Origin: Negativicutes bacterium
Lineage (GTDB): Bacteria; Bacillota_C; Negativicutes; Sporomusales_B; JARLHX01
Direction: 5' to 3'
NCBI GenBank assembly: GCA_031292015.1
Contig: JARLHY010000114.1
Coordinates: forward strand, 1-64,000
DNA length: 64,000 nucleotides
Each line of letters starts with the position of its first letter. Positions within the stretch are counted from its first letter, which is position 1. The translations under genes and the position numbers were made by a program. Positions 49,004-58,800 of the stretch are shown here, piece by piece. Below the pieces are notes generated by a model. It made no database searches and was not told the origin of the DNA. It saw only the letters and a list, made by a program, of their open reading frames with translations.

Positions 49004-49378
49004 CTAGATGGCCCGGGCGATGGACATGCCCAGCCAGGTGGCGAAGAAACCGAGGATGAAATTGGCCAGGATGTTGTACAGGGCCCACTGGAGCTGGGCG
49101 TCCTCCACCAGTTTCAACGTCTCATAACCGAAAGAAGAAAAAGTAGTCAGGCCGCCAACAAAACCGACTGCCACCAGAAGCCGCCAATAGGGGTTTGCTA
49201 TCACCCGCTCGGTGACAAGCACCATAAAAGCTCCGATGATAAAACAGCCAACTACGTTTACAATCAAAGTACCGTAGGGGAAATCACCGCCAAAACGCTC
49301 AGCCGCCCAGGCTGACGTGACGTATCTGAGCGCTGCTCCGATGCTTCCGCCGACGGCTACTACGATTATTTTCAGCAT
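49004..49378 (-). CDS. crcB: Fluoride channel CrcB/Fluc
   Basis: 124 residues with four membrane helices. ATG 49378 has GAGG. Fluc landmarks: GGSIGAALRYVTSAW at the start, FPYGTLIVNVVGCFIIGAF with the pore asparagine, and VGFVGGLTTFSSFGYE with the phenylalanine track and sodium-site loop. The dual-topology dimer lets fluoride leave the cell. It is the last gene of a fluoride-riboswitch operon, which makes the assignment firm. Confidence 0.95.
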   Translation of the reverse strand: MLKIIVVAVGGSIGAALRYVTSAWAAERFGGDFPYGTLIVNVVGCFIIGAFMVLVTERVIANPYWRLLVAVGFVGGLTTFSSFGYETLKLVEDAQLQWALYNILANFILGFFATWLGMSIARAI

Positions 49379-49401
49379 GTATTGCACCTCGTTAAGTATT
49401 T

Positions 49402-49749
49402 TTAGGTTCTGGGAGGTTTATTGCCGTATTTGATGATCTCAACATCGTCAATGGTAACCATGCCTTCTTGTACCGTTTCATCCAGGAAGGGCATTAATTT
49501 CGCTATATACTCCTCGCTGTCGACAATCTCGATCAGGATCGGCAGATCGCTGGAAAGATCGACGATTTTGGCGGTGTGAATCCGGCTGTTGGCTCCGTAG
49601 CCCATCAGACCGCGGAAAACCGAGGCCCCGGCCAGGTCCAGCTCTTTTGCCTTCAGCACGATGGCGTGGTACAGCGACCGTCCCTTCCAGAGATCGGTTT
49701 CACCGATATAGATTCTCAGTCTTTTGGCCGAACTGGCTATTTTGGGCAT
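49402..49749 (-). CDS. DUF190-family protein (CrcB partner)
   Basis: 115 residues. ATG 49749 follows GGAGG; the frame upstream is not initiated. The family pattern is RLRIYIGETDLWKGRSLYHAI, GASVFRGLMGYGANSRIHTA, LPILIEIVDSEEYIAKLMPFL. DUF190 is a PII-like fold found next to crcB in many genomes. It may bind a nucleotide and control fluoride export. It lies 23 bases before crcB. Confidence 0.92.
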   Translation of the reverse strand: MPKIASSAKRLRIYIGETDLWKGRSLYHAIVLKAKELDLAGASVFRGLMGYGANSRIHTAKIVDLSSDLPILIEIVDSEEYIAKLMPFLDETVQEGMVTIDDVEIIKYGNKPPRT

Positions 49750-49798
49750 TTCAATACCTCCGTATGATTGATGACGACACGTTGTCTCCCAGTCAGGT

Positions 49799-50221
49799 TT
49801 ATTTGACGATAAGCACCGGGGTTTTGGCGTAGGTCGCGACTTTTTGGGCGACACTGCCGATGATCAGGTTCTTGAAGCCGCCGATGCCGCGGGTTCCCAT
49901 GACAATGAGGTCGAAGCGCCGGTCCTGGGCATGGCGGACGATGCTTTCCGCCGGATGACCCCGGAGAATTTCGGCCCGGATCCTAACCTTGAACTTTTCG
50001 CCATATTCGACGGCCTTGTCCAGGAGTGGCCTGAAGTACCGCTCCCCGTCGGCAAAAAACTCGTCGACTTCATCGATGCTGGGACTGAATTCCGGCGGTT
50101 TCACCACCGCCGCCACCACGATGTCGCTGTTGTGCGCGCCAGCCAGCATCACGGCCCACTCCAAAGCCTTCTGACTGCCCGGAGAGCCGTCGTAGGCCGC
50201 CAGAATCTTCTTAACTTCCAC
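49799..50221 (-). CDS. Universal stress protein UspA-type
   Basis: 140 residues, GTG start, overlapping the antiporter gene by 11 bases. The fold starts KKILAAYDGSPGSQKALEWA and ends with the ATP-binding loop VMGTRGIGGFKNLIIGSVAQKV and TPVLIVK. UspA genes are known members of fluoride-riboswitch operons. It probably monitors energy state or protects against fluoride-induced stress. Confidence 0.92.
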   Translation of the reverse strand: MEVKKILAAYDGSPGSQKALEWAVMLAGAHNSDIVVAAVVKPPEFSPSIDEVDEFFADGERYFRPLLDKAVEYGEKFKVRIRAEILRGHPAESIVRHAQDRRFDLIVMGTRGIGGFKNLIIGSVAQKVATYAKTPVLIVK

Positions 50222-51404
50222 CCTCAGCGCCCCTCTCCACCGTTATTTTTCCCACCGCTGCTTCTTTGGGTTCCTCTTCTACCTGGAGGGGAAAAAACCA
50301 TTTTTGCGCGATGACTGTCGGGATTACGGCGCTCATGATCACCGCGGCGATCAGCACGCTGTATTGGCTGCTGTCGATATGGTTGTTGGACAGCCCGTAG
50401 AGGGCCGAAATACTGCCGAAGGTCAAGCCGGTGCTCATGAGCAGGGTGGTATAGATGCCGGTACGGCGGTCATAGTTGAAGATTTTCGTGACAGGCACAA
50501 CGCCGATGAACTTTGCCGCCACCTTCACCACTAAAAAGACCAGGATCGCCCCGGACATGGTATACAAAGCTGAAATCGACACCAGCGCCCCGGCCTTGAT
50601 GAAGTAAAAGGGGGTAAAGACGGCGAAGACGATCGCCCGCATCTTATGCAGCGTTTCCCGGTAACGCAGGAAGAGACGGGCCATGGTCATGCCGATGATG
50701 TAAGCAGGCAGCACCGCTTCGCTGCCGCTGATGACCGCCAGATAAGCCAGGGCCAGCAGCACCAGAAAGATAAACTTGATCTCCGGCTCGCTCACCCGGC
50801 CTCCATACCATTGAAATATCTTGCTTGAGACCGGAGTGATGACAAAGATCGTCGCAACCAGGATGGCGGTGAACCAGACCACCTTCAGCGAAAAGCCGGT
50901 GAACATAATTCCCAGAGCCAGAACCGTGCCAAGGTCGGTGATAAAGCAGGCCGCCAGGATAGACTGCCCCAGCCGGCTTGACGCCAGACCGGTCTCCACC
51001 ATGACGGCGTAGACCACTGCGACCGAAGTGGTGGACAGAGCGATGCCGGCGATCTTCGAGGCGTTGACCGACCAGCCGAAGCCGTAGTAGGCGAAGGCCA
51101 TGCCGCCAATACAGGGAAGCAGGAACGAAAGGAAACCGATGGCCAGGCTTTCCTTGAGATTCTCCTTCAAACTGTCGGGGTTGATCTCGGCCCCGGCCAA
51201 AAAGGTCAGCACCACCGCGCCGAAGCCGGCCAAAAAGTTTACCCAGGGAGTGATTTCAATATGGATGGCGTTGCCGCCGATCACGCCGACGGCGATCTCC
51301 ATCAGTGCGACCGAAATCCCCAGCCGGATCGACAGCATGGTGGCAACAAGCGCCAACAGCACCCACTGGGCTCCGATCGCAAAATTCTGCTCCATCGTTC
51401 CCAT
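50211..51404 (-). CDS. CPA2/KefB-type cation:proton antiporter, first gene after the fluoride riboswitch
   Basis: 397 residues, about 12 membrane helices. Any longer frame is an artefact of reading through the riboswitch. I use ATG 51404 behind AGAGGGGCG; ATG 51395 is possible. Marks are SIRLGISVALMEIAVGVIGG, FLAGAEINPDSLKEN with the ion-site aspartate region, IAGIALSTTSVAVVYAVM, FFITDLGT-like FITDLGTVLALG and GLTFGSISALYGL. It lacks the C-terminal nucleotide (TrkA-N) domain of KefB/C. Antiporters are a known class of fluoride-riboswitch target; it may restore pH or move fluoride or sodium. Confidence 0.9.
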   Translation of the reverse strand: MGTMEQNFAIGAQWVLLALVATMLSIRLGISVALMEIAVGVIGGNAIHIEITPWVNFLAGFGAVVLTFLAGAEINPDSLKENLKESLAIGFLSFLLPCIGGMAFAYYGFGWSVNASKIAGIALSTTSVAVVYAVMVETGLASSRLGQSILAACFITDLGTVLALGIMFTGFSLKVVWFTAILVATIFVITPVSSKIFQWYGGRVSEPEIKFIFLVLLALAYLAVISGSEAVLPAYIIGMTMARLFLRYRETLHKMRAIVFAVFTPFYFIKAGALVSISALYTMSGAILVFLVVKVAAKFIGVVPVTKIFNYDRRTGIYTTLLMSTGLTFGSISALYGLSNNHIDSSQYSVLIAAVIMSAVIPTVIAQKWFFPLQVEEEPKEAAVGKITVERGAEGGS

Positions 51405-51440
51405 CGCCCCTCTCACCGAATCTACAGTGGCTGTAAATAA

Positions 51441-51516
51441 ACAGACTCCTACCGACAGTTGTCGGTAGGAGTCATCACCGTCGATCACGGGGTTAATGGC
51501 GAACTCCATCGCCCCA
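51441..51516 (-). ncRNA. Fluoride (crcB-motif) riboswitch with terminator
   Basis: The minus strand reads GGGGCGATGGAGTTCGCC, ATTAACCCCGTGA and GGTGATGACTCCTACC, the conserved pseudoknotted blocks of the fluoride aptamer. The last block doubles as the 5' arm of a perfect 13-base hairpin (51444-51456 with 51461-51473) ending in TGTTTATTT, the off-state terminator. It precedes the antiporter-UspA-DUF190-CrcB operon. Confidence 0.96.
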
Positions 51517-51574
51517 AGCATAAATTGTTGTCTAAATTATACCAGCAGCTGCTCCCTGGCGTCAATGTTTCAAA

Positions 51575-52723
51575 TCATTCGAACAGTTCCTTGACCTTTT
51601 TCAGTTCCTGCCGGATGGCGATGCCTTGGGGACAATGACTCTCGCACTGACCGCATTCGACGCATTTGGAGGCCGGCGCGGCCAGCTTCGCCCAGATCAG
51701 ATACCGCTGTTTGGCCTCAGGGGTGGCGTCAAAAGCCCAGTAGTCATTGTAGATCGAGAAGCAGCCGGGAATGTTGATCCCTTCCGGACAGGGCATACAG
51801 TATTCGCACGCCGTGCAGTTCAGCTTAATTCTTGCTTTGAAGATCCCCTTGATCTCGTCGATCATCGCCGTTTCTTTCGCGGTCAGCGAATTGGCCTGAG
51901 CGTCCTGAGCCACCCTGATGTTTTCCACCACCTGCTCCATGGTGGTCATGCCGCTCAGCACCACCGACACTTCCGGGTGGTTCCATACCCAGCGGAGAGC
52001 CCATTCCGCCGGCGTTCTCTTCACCTCGGCCCGGTCGGCGAGGGCTTTGGCATCCAGGGGCAGCCGGACCAGATTTCCGCCGCGCAGCGGTTCCATCACA
52101 GCGATACCCAGGCCCTTTTGGGCCGCATACTCCAGGCCGTCTTTACCGGCCTGGTAGTTTTCATCCAGGTAATTGTACTGTATCTGGCCGAAGGACCAGT
52201 CATAGTCGTCGACGATGGGCCGGAAGGCCTCGGCCTTGTCATGGAAGGAAAATCCGGCGTACCTGATTCTCCCGTCCCGGAGCGCCTGATCCAAAAACGC
52301 GGCGATTCCGGCCTCTTTCAATACCGGCCAGACGTGGGCGTTCAGGGCGTGCACCAGATAAAAATCGATCCTGTCGGTCTGGAGACGTTCCAGCTGCTCA
52401 TTCAGGTATTTATCCATATCGTCTCTGGTCTTTATCAGCCAGCTGGGAAGCTTGGTGGCCAGATTCACCTTCTGCCGGTATCCGTCCTTGAGGGCTTTGG
52501 CTACAAACGGCTCACTGGCGCCGCCCTGGGTAAAGCCTGTTCCGTGATAAGGATAGGCGGTGTCGACATAGTTTACGCCGGCGTCGATGGCGTAACGGAT
52601 CATCGCAATGGCCTTGTCTGCGTCAATATTGGTCGGGTCATTGCCGATAATCGGCAGCCGCATGCAGCCGAACCCCAAAGCAGAGACCATCTCATTGGTT
52701 TTGCCGAACTTCCTGTACAACAA
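51575..52723 (-). CDS. Aldo/keto reductase with C-terminal 4Fe-4S domain
   Basis: 382 residues with a TTG start behind AAAGGAGG. The AKR barrel runs to ~290: the catalytic Asp/Tyr region VNYVDTAYPYHGTG, lysine in LATKLPSW, FYLVHALNAHVWP, and VSVVLSGMTTMEQVVEN. The tail has CTACEYCMPCPEGINIPGC and SKCVECGQCESHCPQGI, two cysteine clusters for iron-sulfur centres. This fusion occurs in anaerobes and may take electrons from ferredoxin rather than NADPH. Substrate unknown. Confidence 0.92.
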   Translation of the reverse strand: MLYRKFGKTNEMVSALGFGCMRLPIIGNDPTNIDADKAIAMIRYAIDAGVNYVDTAYPYHGTGFTQGGASEPFVAKALKDGYRQKVNLATKLPSWLIKTRDDMDKYLNEQLERLQTDRIDFYLVHALNAHVWPVLKEAGIAAFLDQALRDGRIRYAGFSFHDKAEAFRPIVDDYDWSFGQIQYNYLDENYQAGKDGLEYAAQKGLGIAVMEPLRGGNLVRLPLDAKALADRAEVKRTPAEWALRWVWNHPEVSVVLSGMTTMEQVVENIRVAQDAQANSLTAKETAMIDEIKGIFKARIKLNCTACEYCMPCPEGINIPGCFSIYNDYWAFDATPEAKQRYLIWAKLAAPASKCVECGQCESHCPQGIAIRQELKKVKELFE

Positions 52724-52846
52724 GAAAATTCCTCCTTTACTTCAGGCTTCCCGAAGCAACACAGTTTTATTCTACACTTCGATAAGTCTCGAATTGATTT
52801 TAGCTCATCCCGTTCTTCTTGTCAATGACGATTTGCGGCTGCCGGC

Positions 52847-53962
52847 TTATGGCCCGACAGGACCGCCGCCGGGCCGGACCAGGGTCCGCTGCAGATTGAC
52901 CAGGAAATCCTGGATGTTGGTGACGATCGACGTCACCTCCAGCGTACCCCGGTCCCGCAGCTTGTTGACAGCAAATTCCGACACATCGACACTGAAGATA
53001 TACACCGGCCTGACGGCGTCGTCAACCAGCTGATAAGCGGGAGTCATATTGCCGGTGGCGATGGAATGAAGCTGGGTAGCCAGGCATAACACGGTGGTCG
53101 CTTTTTTCGCATGCCGCCGCATCGCGTCCTGCGCTTCATAAACGTCGGCTATCACCCCCGGCAGCGGTCCGTCATCCCGGATCGATCCTGCCAGCACCAG
53201 CGGAACCTGATGTTTGAGGCAGGCGTTTACCACGCTTTCGTCGATAGCCTGCCTGGCGATGAATTGGTCCAGCGACCCGGATCCCCTGGCGGCATTGATG
53301 ATGTCAAGATGGTGGTAGTGCCCGTCGGGAACGCTTTCCTGGCTGTAGATATCCTGCCCGAGCGCCGTTTTATAAACCGCGCCTTCCAGATCATGGGCTG
53401 CCAGGGCGTTGCCGGCCAGAATGGCATCGACATAGCCGTTTTCGATCAGTGAAATCATCGCTTTTTTCGAGTCGGAGTCAAACACCACCGCCGGCCCCAG
53501 TACCCAGACGATGTAGCCGTTTTCTTTTTCAAACCGCAGCAGATCGTACAGGCGGTCATAATCCCGGGAATAGGAAGTTTCCCGCGATCTGCCGGTGCGA
53601 AAAGCGAAAGTGTCCGAAGCCAGCGAATCGTCGCCGAAACCTCGGGTATGAAGATAAATCCCGTCACGGCCGTCTTCGGTTCTTCCCACCACAACTTTGT
53701 CGCCGATCGCCAGACGCCGGAATTCCTTTGCCGTCGGACGGTCGTCCGGGCCGATCACCACCACGCAGTCCATTCTGCTTTGATCCAGCAGAAGCCACCG
53801 GCCGTTCACTTTAAAATACTCGGGGAAGATGGTGGTGGCGTGGAACCCGGCGGGAGCGACCCCCGGCTTTTCCACTGGGCGGACGGTTATATCCGGGCAG
53901 TTGGCAAACTTCTCGCTTTGAAAGTCGGGCGATTTATAGGTCGGCAGCTTGAAGCTCATCAT
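52847..53962 (-). CDS. LOR/SDH-domain protein (TIGR00300; ornithine-cyclodeaminase-type)
   Basis: 371 residues. ATG 53962 follows GGAGGAG; the frame upstream lies inside the preceding gene. The TIGR00300 pattern is clear: SPDFQSEKFANCPDITVRPV, GFHATTIFPEYFKVNGRW, the Rossmann-like ILAGNALAAHDLEGAVYKTALG, and ATQLHSIATGNMTPA. Members act as NAD-dependent ornithine cyclodeaminases or as the C-terminal part of cyanobacterial arginine enzymes. It overlaps the preceding RocB-type gene by 29 bases, which supports a role in arginine/ornithine breakdown. Confidence 0.88.
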   Translation of the reverse strand: MMSFKLPTYKSPDFQSEKFANCPDITVRPVEKPGVAPAGFHATTIFPEYFKVNGRWLLLDQSRMDCVVVIGPDDRPTAKEFRRLAIGDKVVVGRTEDGRDGIYLHTRGFGDDSLASDTFAFRTGRSRETSYSRDYDRLYDLLRFEKENGYIVWVLGPAVVFDSDSKKAMISLIENGYVDAILAGNALAAHDLEGAVYKTALGQDIYSQESVPDGHYHHLDIINAARGSGSLDQFIARQAIDESVVNACLKHQVPLVLAGSIRDDGPLPGVIADVYEAQDAMRRHAKKATTVLCLATQLHSIATGNMTPAYQLVDDAVRPVYIFSVDVSEFAVNKLRDRGTLEVTSIVTNIQDFLVNLQRTLVRPGGGPVGP

Positions 53963-55637
53963 GCCTCTCCTCCTCTTTTTCCTCACCGACCGGACCGATC
54001 AGGAGGTTTTCCATCGTCTTTTTCAGTATCAGCGGCATGGCGTCAAAAGAATAGGCCGCAGCGACCCGCTCGGACAGTTTATGCGCGTCCTTGCCGTAGG
54101 GGCCGATGTTGACCACCGGCATGCTGATGGTCTGGATGGCCTCTACCGGCAGCGTATACTGCCTGCTCCAGGCCGGCATGTTGTCAGTCAGACTGGCGAG
54201 GCCTTCGGGGCTGGCGAGGCCGCAGTAGCTCAGATCGGAGATATAGGGATAGAATTTCCTTGTGACAATATTATAGTCATAGACCGCCCTGGCGGCGTCG
54301 ACCGCATCGTTCACGGCCGCCAGCAAAGCCTCGCCGCCGTCATCCCCGTCTTTGACATAGATGTGCGGATAGTAGGGCGGCGCGAAGTAGACGATTATTT
54401 TCGAGTTTTTGTCCGAGTAGTGTTTGTGAACCTCCTGGACAATGGCCAGGGAAAAATCCCGGTCGTCGACTTTCTCATCGCGCAGTTTCCGGGCGGTAGC
54501 GGCGATGATTCTGTCGATTTTTTCGCCCAGTTCGGCCTTGACGTTATGATACAGTTCTTCGTAGGTCAGGACGTGCACTTCCCACGGCAGCCGCTGAAAG
54601 GGAATATGGCTCAGGGCACAAAACTTTTCATATTCCTCGTTCAGGCGTTTAATGACATTTTCGAAGGAAGTGACCGCCTTGGCCTTGCACTTTGCCAGAA
54701 CCGCGTCCGGCTGGCTGACATGGGTCGCGTAGTTGAAGTACAGGTTCACGGCGTTGGCGGTCTGCACCGAGTACTCGGTTTTCAGGTCCCGCTGATAGAG
54801 GCTGATGGGCGGCAGAGCCACCTCGCCGTCGGCGATATCGCAAAGATCGGTGCTCAGATCCAACTGGTACAAAACCTCGGAGGCCAGCAGGTTGGCGTCA
54901 AGACCGTTGAAGGCTTCGCCGACATGGGTCTCCTCGCCGTACAGGAAAAAGCAGGGCAGCAGTTTACCTGTCGTGCCGATGTATACATAGCGGTTATCAT
55001 CGCCGGGATAGCGGCTGGTGGTGTAATCGGTATCGATGGCGCCGATGAATCGCCAGCCCTTACTGCGGGCCATCGTCGCCAGGTCCTGAACCGCCGCGAG
55101 CATGCCGGCCGAATTGCCTTCCTCGTCCGGCACGCCGGCAAACACCAGATTCCCTTCCAGTTCCCCGGCTCTGCCGGCAAAGTCCTCCAGCATCACCAGC
55201 AGCGCGGCCACCCCGGTTTTCATATCAAGGATACCCCTGCCGACGATCCAGTCCGGCGAGGCGATCTCGGCCAGGGTCTCATCGCTGAATTTCACGGCAG
55301 GCAGCTTTTCTTTCAGCGCCGCCGGATTTGTGGCGTATTCCCTCAGTTCGGCGTAGTCGTCGATGCCCACGGTGTCAATATGGCCCAGACACAAAAGGGT
55401 CTTGCCGTCCTTTTGCCGCTGGCCCTCAATGACGGCAAGGACGTTCTTCCGGCCGAGCTTATCGCCGGGAATCGGCAGCAGTTCGAGATTCCCGGGCCGG
55501 GCCCGGAAATAGTCCAGCCCCTGCAGCCAGTTATAAATTTTCTCGGCTATCTCCACTTCACCGGGTGTCCCGACAACACTCCGGATCTTGGTCAACTCGA
55601 CAGCGACGGTTTTGATTCTCTCGCCCAGTTCAGTCAA
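53934..55637 (-). CDS. RocB-type M20 family hydrolase (arginine utilisation)
   Basis: 567 residues, TTG start behind GGAGGGG. The M20 metal site is LLCLGHIDTVGIDDY (histidine and aspartate), GRGILDMKTGVAAL (bridging aspartate) and FAGVPDEEGNSAGM (catalytic glutamates). The length (about 550) and features such as SLYQRDLKTEYSVQT match RocB rather than short M20 peptidases. RocB belongs to arginine/ornithine catabolism, though its exact reaction is not settled. The downstream overlapping gene is an ornithine-cyclodeaminase-type protein, so the pair likely feeds arginine- or ornithine-derived nitrogen into proline or glutamate. Confidence 0.9.
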   Translation of the reverse strand: MTELGERIKTVAVELTKIRSVVGTPGEVEIAEKIYNWLQGLDYFRARPGNLELLPIPGDKLGRKNVLAVIEGQRQKDGKTLLCLGHIDTVGIDDYAELREYATNPAALKEKLPAVKFSDETLAEIASPDWIVGRGILDMKTGVAALLVMLEDFAGRAGELEGNLVFAGVPDEEGNSAGMLAAVQDLATMARSKGWRFIGAIDTDYTTSRYPGDDNRYVYIGTTGKLLPCFFLYGEETHVGEAFNGLDANLLASEVLYQLDLSTDLCDIADGEVALPPISLYQRDLKTEYSVQTANAVNLYFNYATHVSQPDAVLAKCKAKAVTSFENVIKRLNEEYEKFCALSHIPFQRLPWEVHVLTYEELYHNVKAELGEKIDRIIAATARKLRDEKVDDRDFSLAIVQEVHKHYSDKNSKIIVYFAPPYYPHIYVKDGDDGGEALLAAVNDAVDAARAVYDYNIVTRKFYPYISDLSYCGLASPEGLASLTDNMPAWSRQYTLPVEAIQTISMPVVNIGPYGKDAHKLSERVAAAYSFDAMPLILKKTMENLLIGPVGEEKEEERHDELQAADL

Positions 55638-55700
55638 ACCGTCCCCTCCTTTTCATGAAAATTTGCGGTAATCCCGGCCCCAATAAGCGGTAAGGCTGCA

Positions 55701-55731
55701 AAAAACCCCTAGCAGTAAAAACTACTAGAGG
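55701..55731 (-). terminator. Intrinsic terminator after the RND pump gene
   Basis: CCTCTAGTAGT pairs with ACTGCTAGGGG on the minus strand around TTTT, followed by TTTTTTGCAG. It lies about 115 bases past the pump stop at 55846. Confidence 0.85.
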
Positions 55732-55845
55732 TATGCTCAGCAAAATATGCATCTTGGAACAGACTTTGCAGGAATCAGTTGCCTGCCTTATAAGGATTGT
55801 TTCTCCGCAGACGCCGCAATTCCTTCTTTGCTGACAAAGGATTGG

Positions 55846-58800
55846 TTAAGAAACGGTATTTTCGGGATTTTGCTGTTTCAGTTGTTTTTCCCGACGCCGC
55901 TCATAGATTCTTGCCATAACCCGTTCCACCACCACGAACAGAACGGGGATCATAAAGATCCAAATACCGGTGGCCATGAACATCCCGCCGACCACCGCCG
56001 TGCCCATGGCGTTCCTGGCCCCGGCGCCGGCGCCGGTGGCCATTGCCAGGGGAAGGCAGCCGATGATAAAGGCCAGCGAGGTCATCAGAATGGGCCGCAG
56101 GCGGATCCGGGCAGCTTCAATCGCCGCCTTGACAGGGTCCATGCCCTTATCCACCCTCACCTTGGCGAACTCGACGATCAGGATGGCGTTCTTGGCCGCC
56201 AGACCGATGAGCATGACCAGGCCGATCTGCATATAGATGCTGTTTTCCAAACCGCGGGCGTACTGGAAGAGAAACGCCCCGAACATCCCGGTCGGCACGC
56301 AGAGAATGACGGCGAAGGGAACGCCCCAGCTCTCATACAGCGCCGCCAGGCACAAAAACACGAACAGCAGGGACAACCCGAAGACCAGCGGGGCTCTTGA
56401 ACCGGAGATCTTTTCCTCGCGGCTCTGGTCGGCCCATTCATAGCTGAAGCCGGACGGCAAGGTCTGAGCGGCGACAGCTTCCAAGGCGGTGAGGGCCTGA
56501 CCGGAGCTATAGCCAGGGGCGGGGTTGCCGCCGATCTGGATGGCCCGGTAGTCGTTGAACCGTTTAATCAAGGTGGAAGCGTTGATATCTTTGGGTTTCA
56601 GCAGTGTGTTGAGCGGCACCATCGTGCCGCTGGAGCTGCGCACGTAGAAAAAACGGGTTGCATCAATGTCGTTGCGGAACTGCGGCGCGGCCTGCATCAT
56701 AACCCAGTAAGTGCGGCCGAATGCGTTGAAATCGTTGACATGGGCGCCGCCGAAAAAGGTCTGCAGGGCGGTAAACACCGAGGAGACCGGAACACCCAGT
56801 TTTTCGGCCTTCTCCCGGTCGACTTCGAACTCATAGCCGGGGGTGCTGTTGTTGAAGGTGGTATAGATCATCCCGATTTCGGGCCGCTTACGGGCGGCGG
56901 CGATGAATTCCTTCGAGACCCGGTCAATTTCGTCCAGCGTGGTACCGGCACGGTCTTCGATCATCATCGTAAAGCCGCCGGTGGTGCCGATGCCGGGCAG
57001 CGACGGCGGGCTGAAGGCCAGGATGCTGGCTTCGGAGATGTGACTGCCGTCTTTGAACACTTGCTGAATTTCCTGGGCAACCTGCTGGTCCTTGGCGGTC
57101 CGCTCATCCCAAGGCGCGAGCCTGGTGAAGATAACCCCGTTGTTGGGTTTTATCCCGCCCCCCAGGATGTCGAAACCGGTTATGGCCATCTCGTCGATAA
57201 CACCGGCTTTGGTCCGGATATTTGCGGCAAGTTTGTTGATCACTTCCCGGGTCCGGTTCATGCTGGCAGCCTCGGGCAATGTGACGGTGGTAAGAAAGTA
57301 GCCCATATCTTCGACAGGTACGAAGGAGGTGGGAACGGCGCGATACAGGGCGCCGATCATGATTACCAGCACCACCAGCATCACAATGCCGAGCCGGGCC
57401 CGGGCGATGATCTTGCCCAGGATGCCGCCGTAACCTTCGATCATGTTGTCGAACCACTGGTTGAAGCTGTCGAATACTCTGCCGACAATCCCGTTATGTC
57501 GGTTGGGGTCGTGCGGCTTTAGCAGCAGGGCGCACAGGGCAGGTGTCAGGGACAGGGCGACAAGGGCCGACAGGGCCATGGAAACCGCGACTGTCAGCGC
57601 AAACTGTTTGTAGAGCACACCCATGGTGCCGCCCAGGAAAGCCACCGGAATGAAGACCGAGGCCAGAACGAAGGCAATGGCCACAACCGGCCCGGACACT
57701 TCGCTCATCGCCCGTACAGTGGCGTCATGCGGACTGAGACCGGTGAAGCGCATATGATACTCCACCGCCTCGATGACGACGATGGCATCGTCAACCACCA
57801 AGCCGATAGCCAGCACCATGGCGAACAGGGTCAGGGTGTTAATGGAAAAACCGAGAGCCAAAAAGGCGCCGAAGGTACCGATGAGCGACACCGGCACGGC
57901 CAGCATTGGAATAAGGGTGGCCCGCCATGTCTGGAGAAAAATGAAGACAACGATCAGCACCAGAAACAGCGCCGCAGCCAACGTTTTGGCCACTTCCTTC
58001 ATCGATTCGCGGACATACTGGGTGTTGTCGACGACAACCTTATACTGCAGATCGTGAGGAAACCTCTTGGCGGCATCCTCAAGTACCTGTTGACAATTGG
58101 CGATGGTAATCAGGGCGTTGGCGTCAGGACTCAGCATCACCGCGAAGCCGGCGGCCGGATTTCCGCTGGTGTCGGAGAGAAAACTGTAATCCTGGCCGGC
58201 CAATTCGATTTTGGCGATGTCGCCAAGGTGGACGATGGAGCCGTCGGAGTTGGCCCGGACGACGATCTTGGCGAACTCGGCCGGATCGGTCAGGCGGCCC
58301 TTAACCCGGAGACTGTACTGGAACTGCTGGCCGTCAGGAATCGGGATTTTTCCCACCGTGCCGGCCGGAGCCTGGATATTCTGCTGGCTGATGGCTGTGG
58401 AGACGTCGCCCACGGCGATCTTCAGCCTGGCCATCTTATCCGGGTCCAGCCAGACCCGCATCGCGTAGCTTGTGCCAAATTCGCTGATGTCGCCTACGCC
58501 TTTGACCCTTTTAATGTCTTCCATAATATAGATGTCGCCGTAGTTTTTGAGAAAGGTGCTGTCATAAGTCCCGTTGGGCGAATACAGGGCGAAGATGAAG
58601 GCCCTGTCCTGGGACGCCTTCACGGTGGTGACCCCGGCCAGCTGCACATCCTGGGGCAGGGCGGCGTTAGCCTGCGCCACCCGGTTCTGGGTCTGCACGG
58701 TGGCCAGATCGGGGTCTTTGCCCAGTTCGAACTGGACACTCAAAGTGTAAGTGCCGTTGTCCGAGCTGGTGGAACGCATGTTGATCAGGCCTTCCACCCC

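Noticed and set aside
51405..51521. N-terminal extension of the antiporter starting at 51521
   Set aside because: Those codons are the fluoride riboswitch and its terminator; translation from there would read through a structured leader.
53949..55658. Plus-strand frame of 569 codons opposite the RocB-type gene
   Set aside because: The minus strand carries all M20 metal-binding motifs; the plus frame has no recognisable domain and mirrors codon positions of the true gene.
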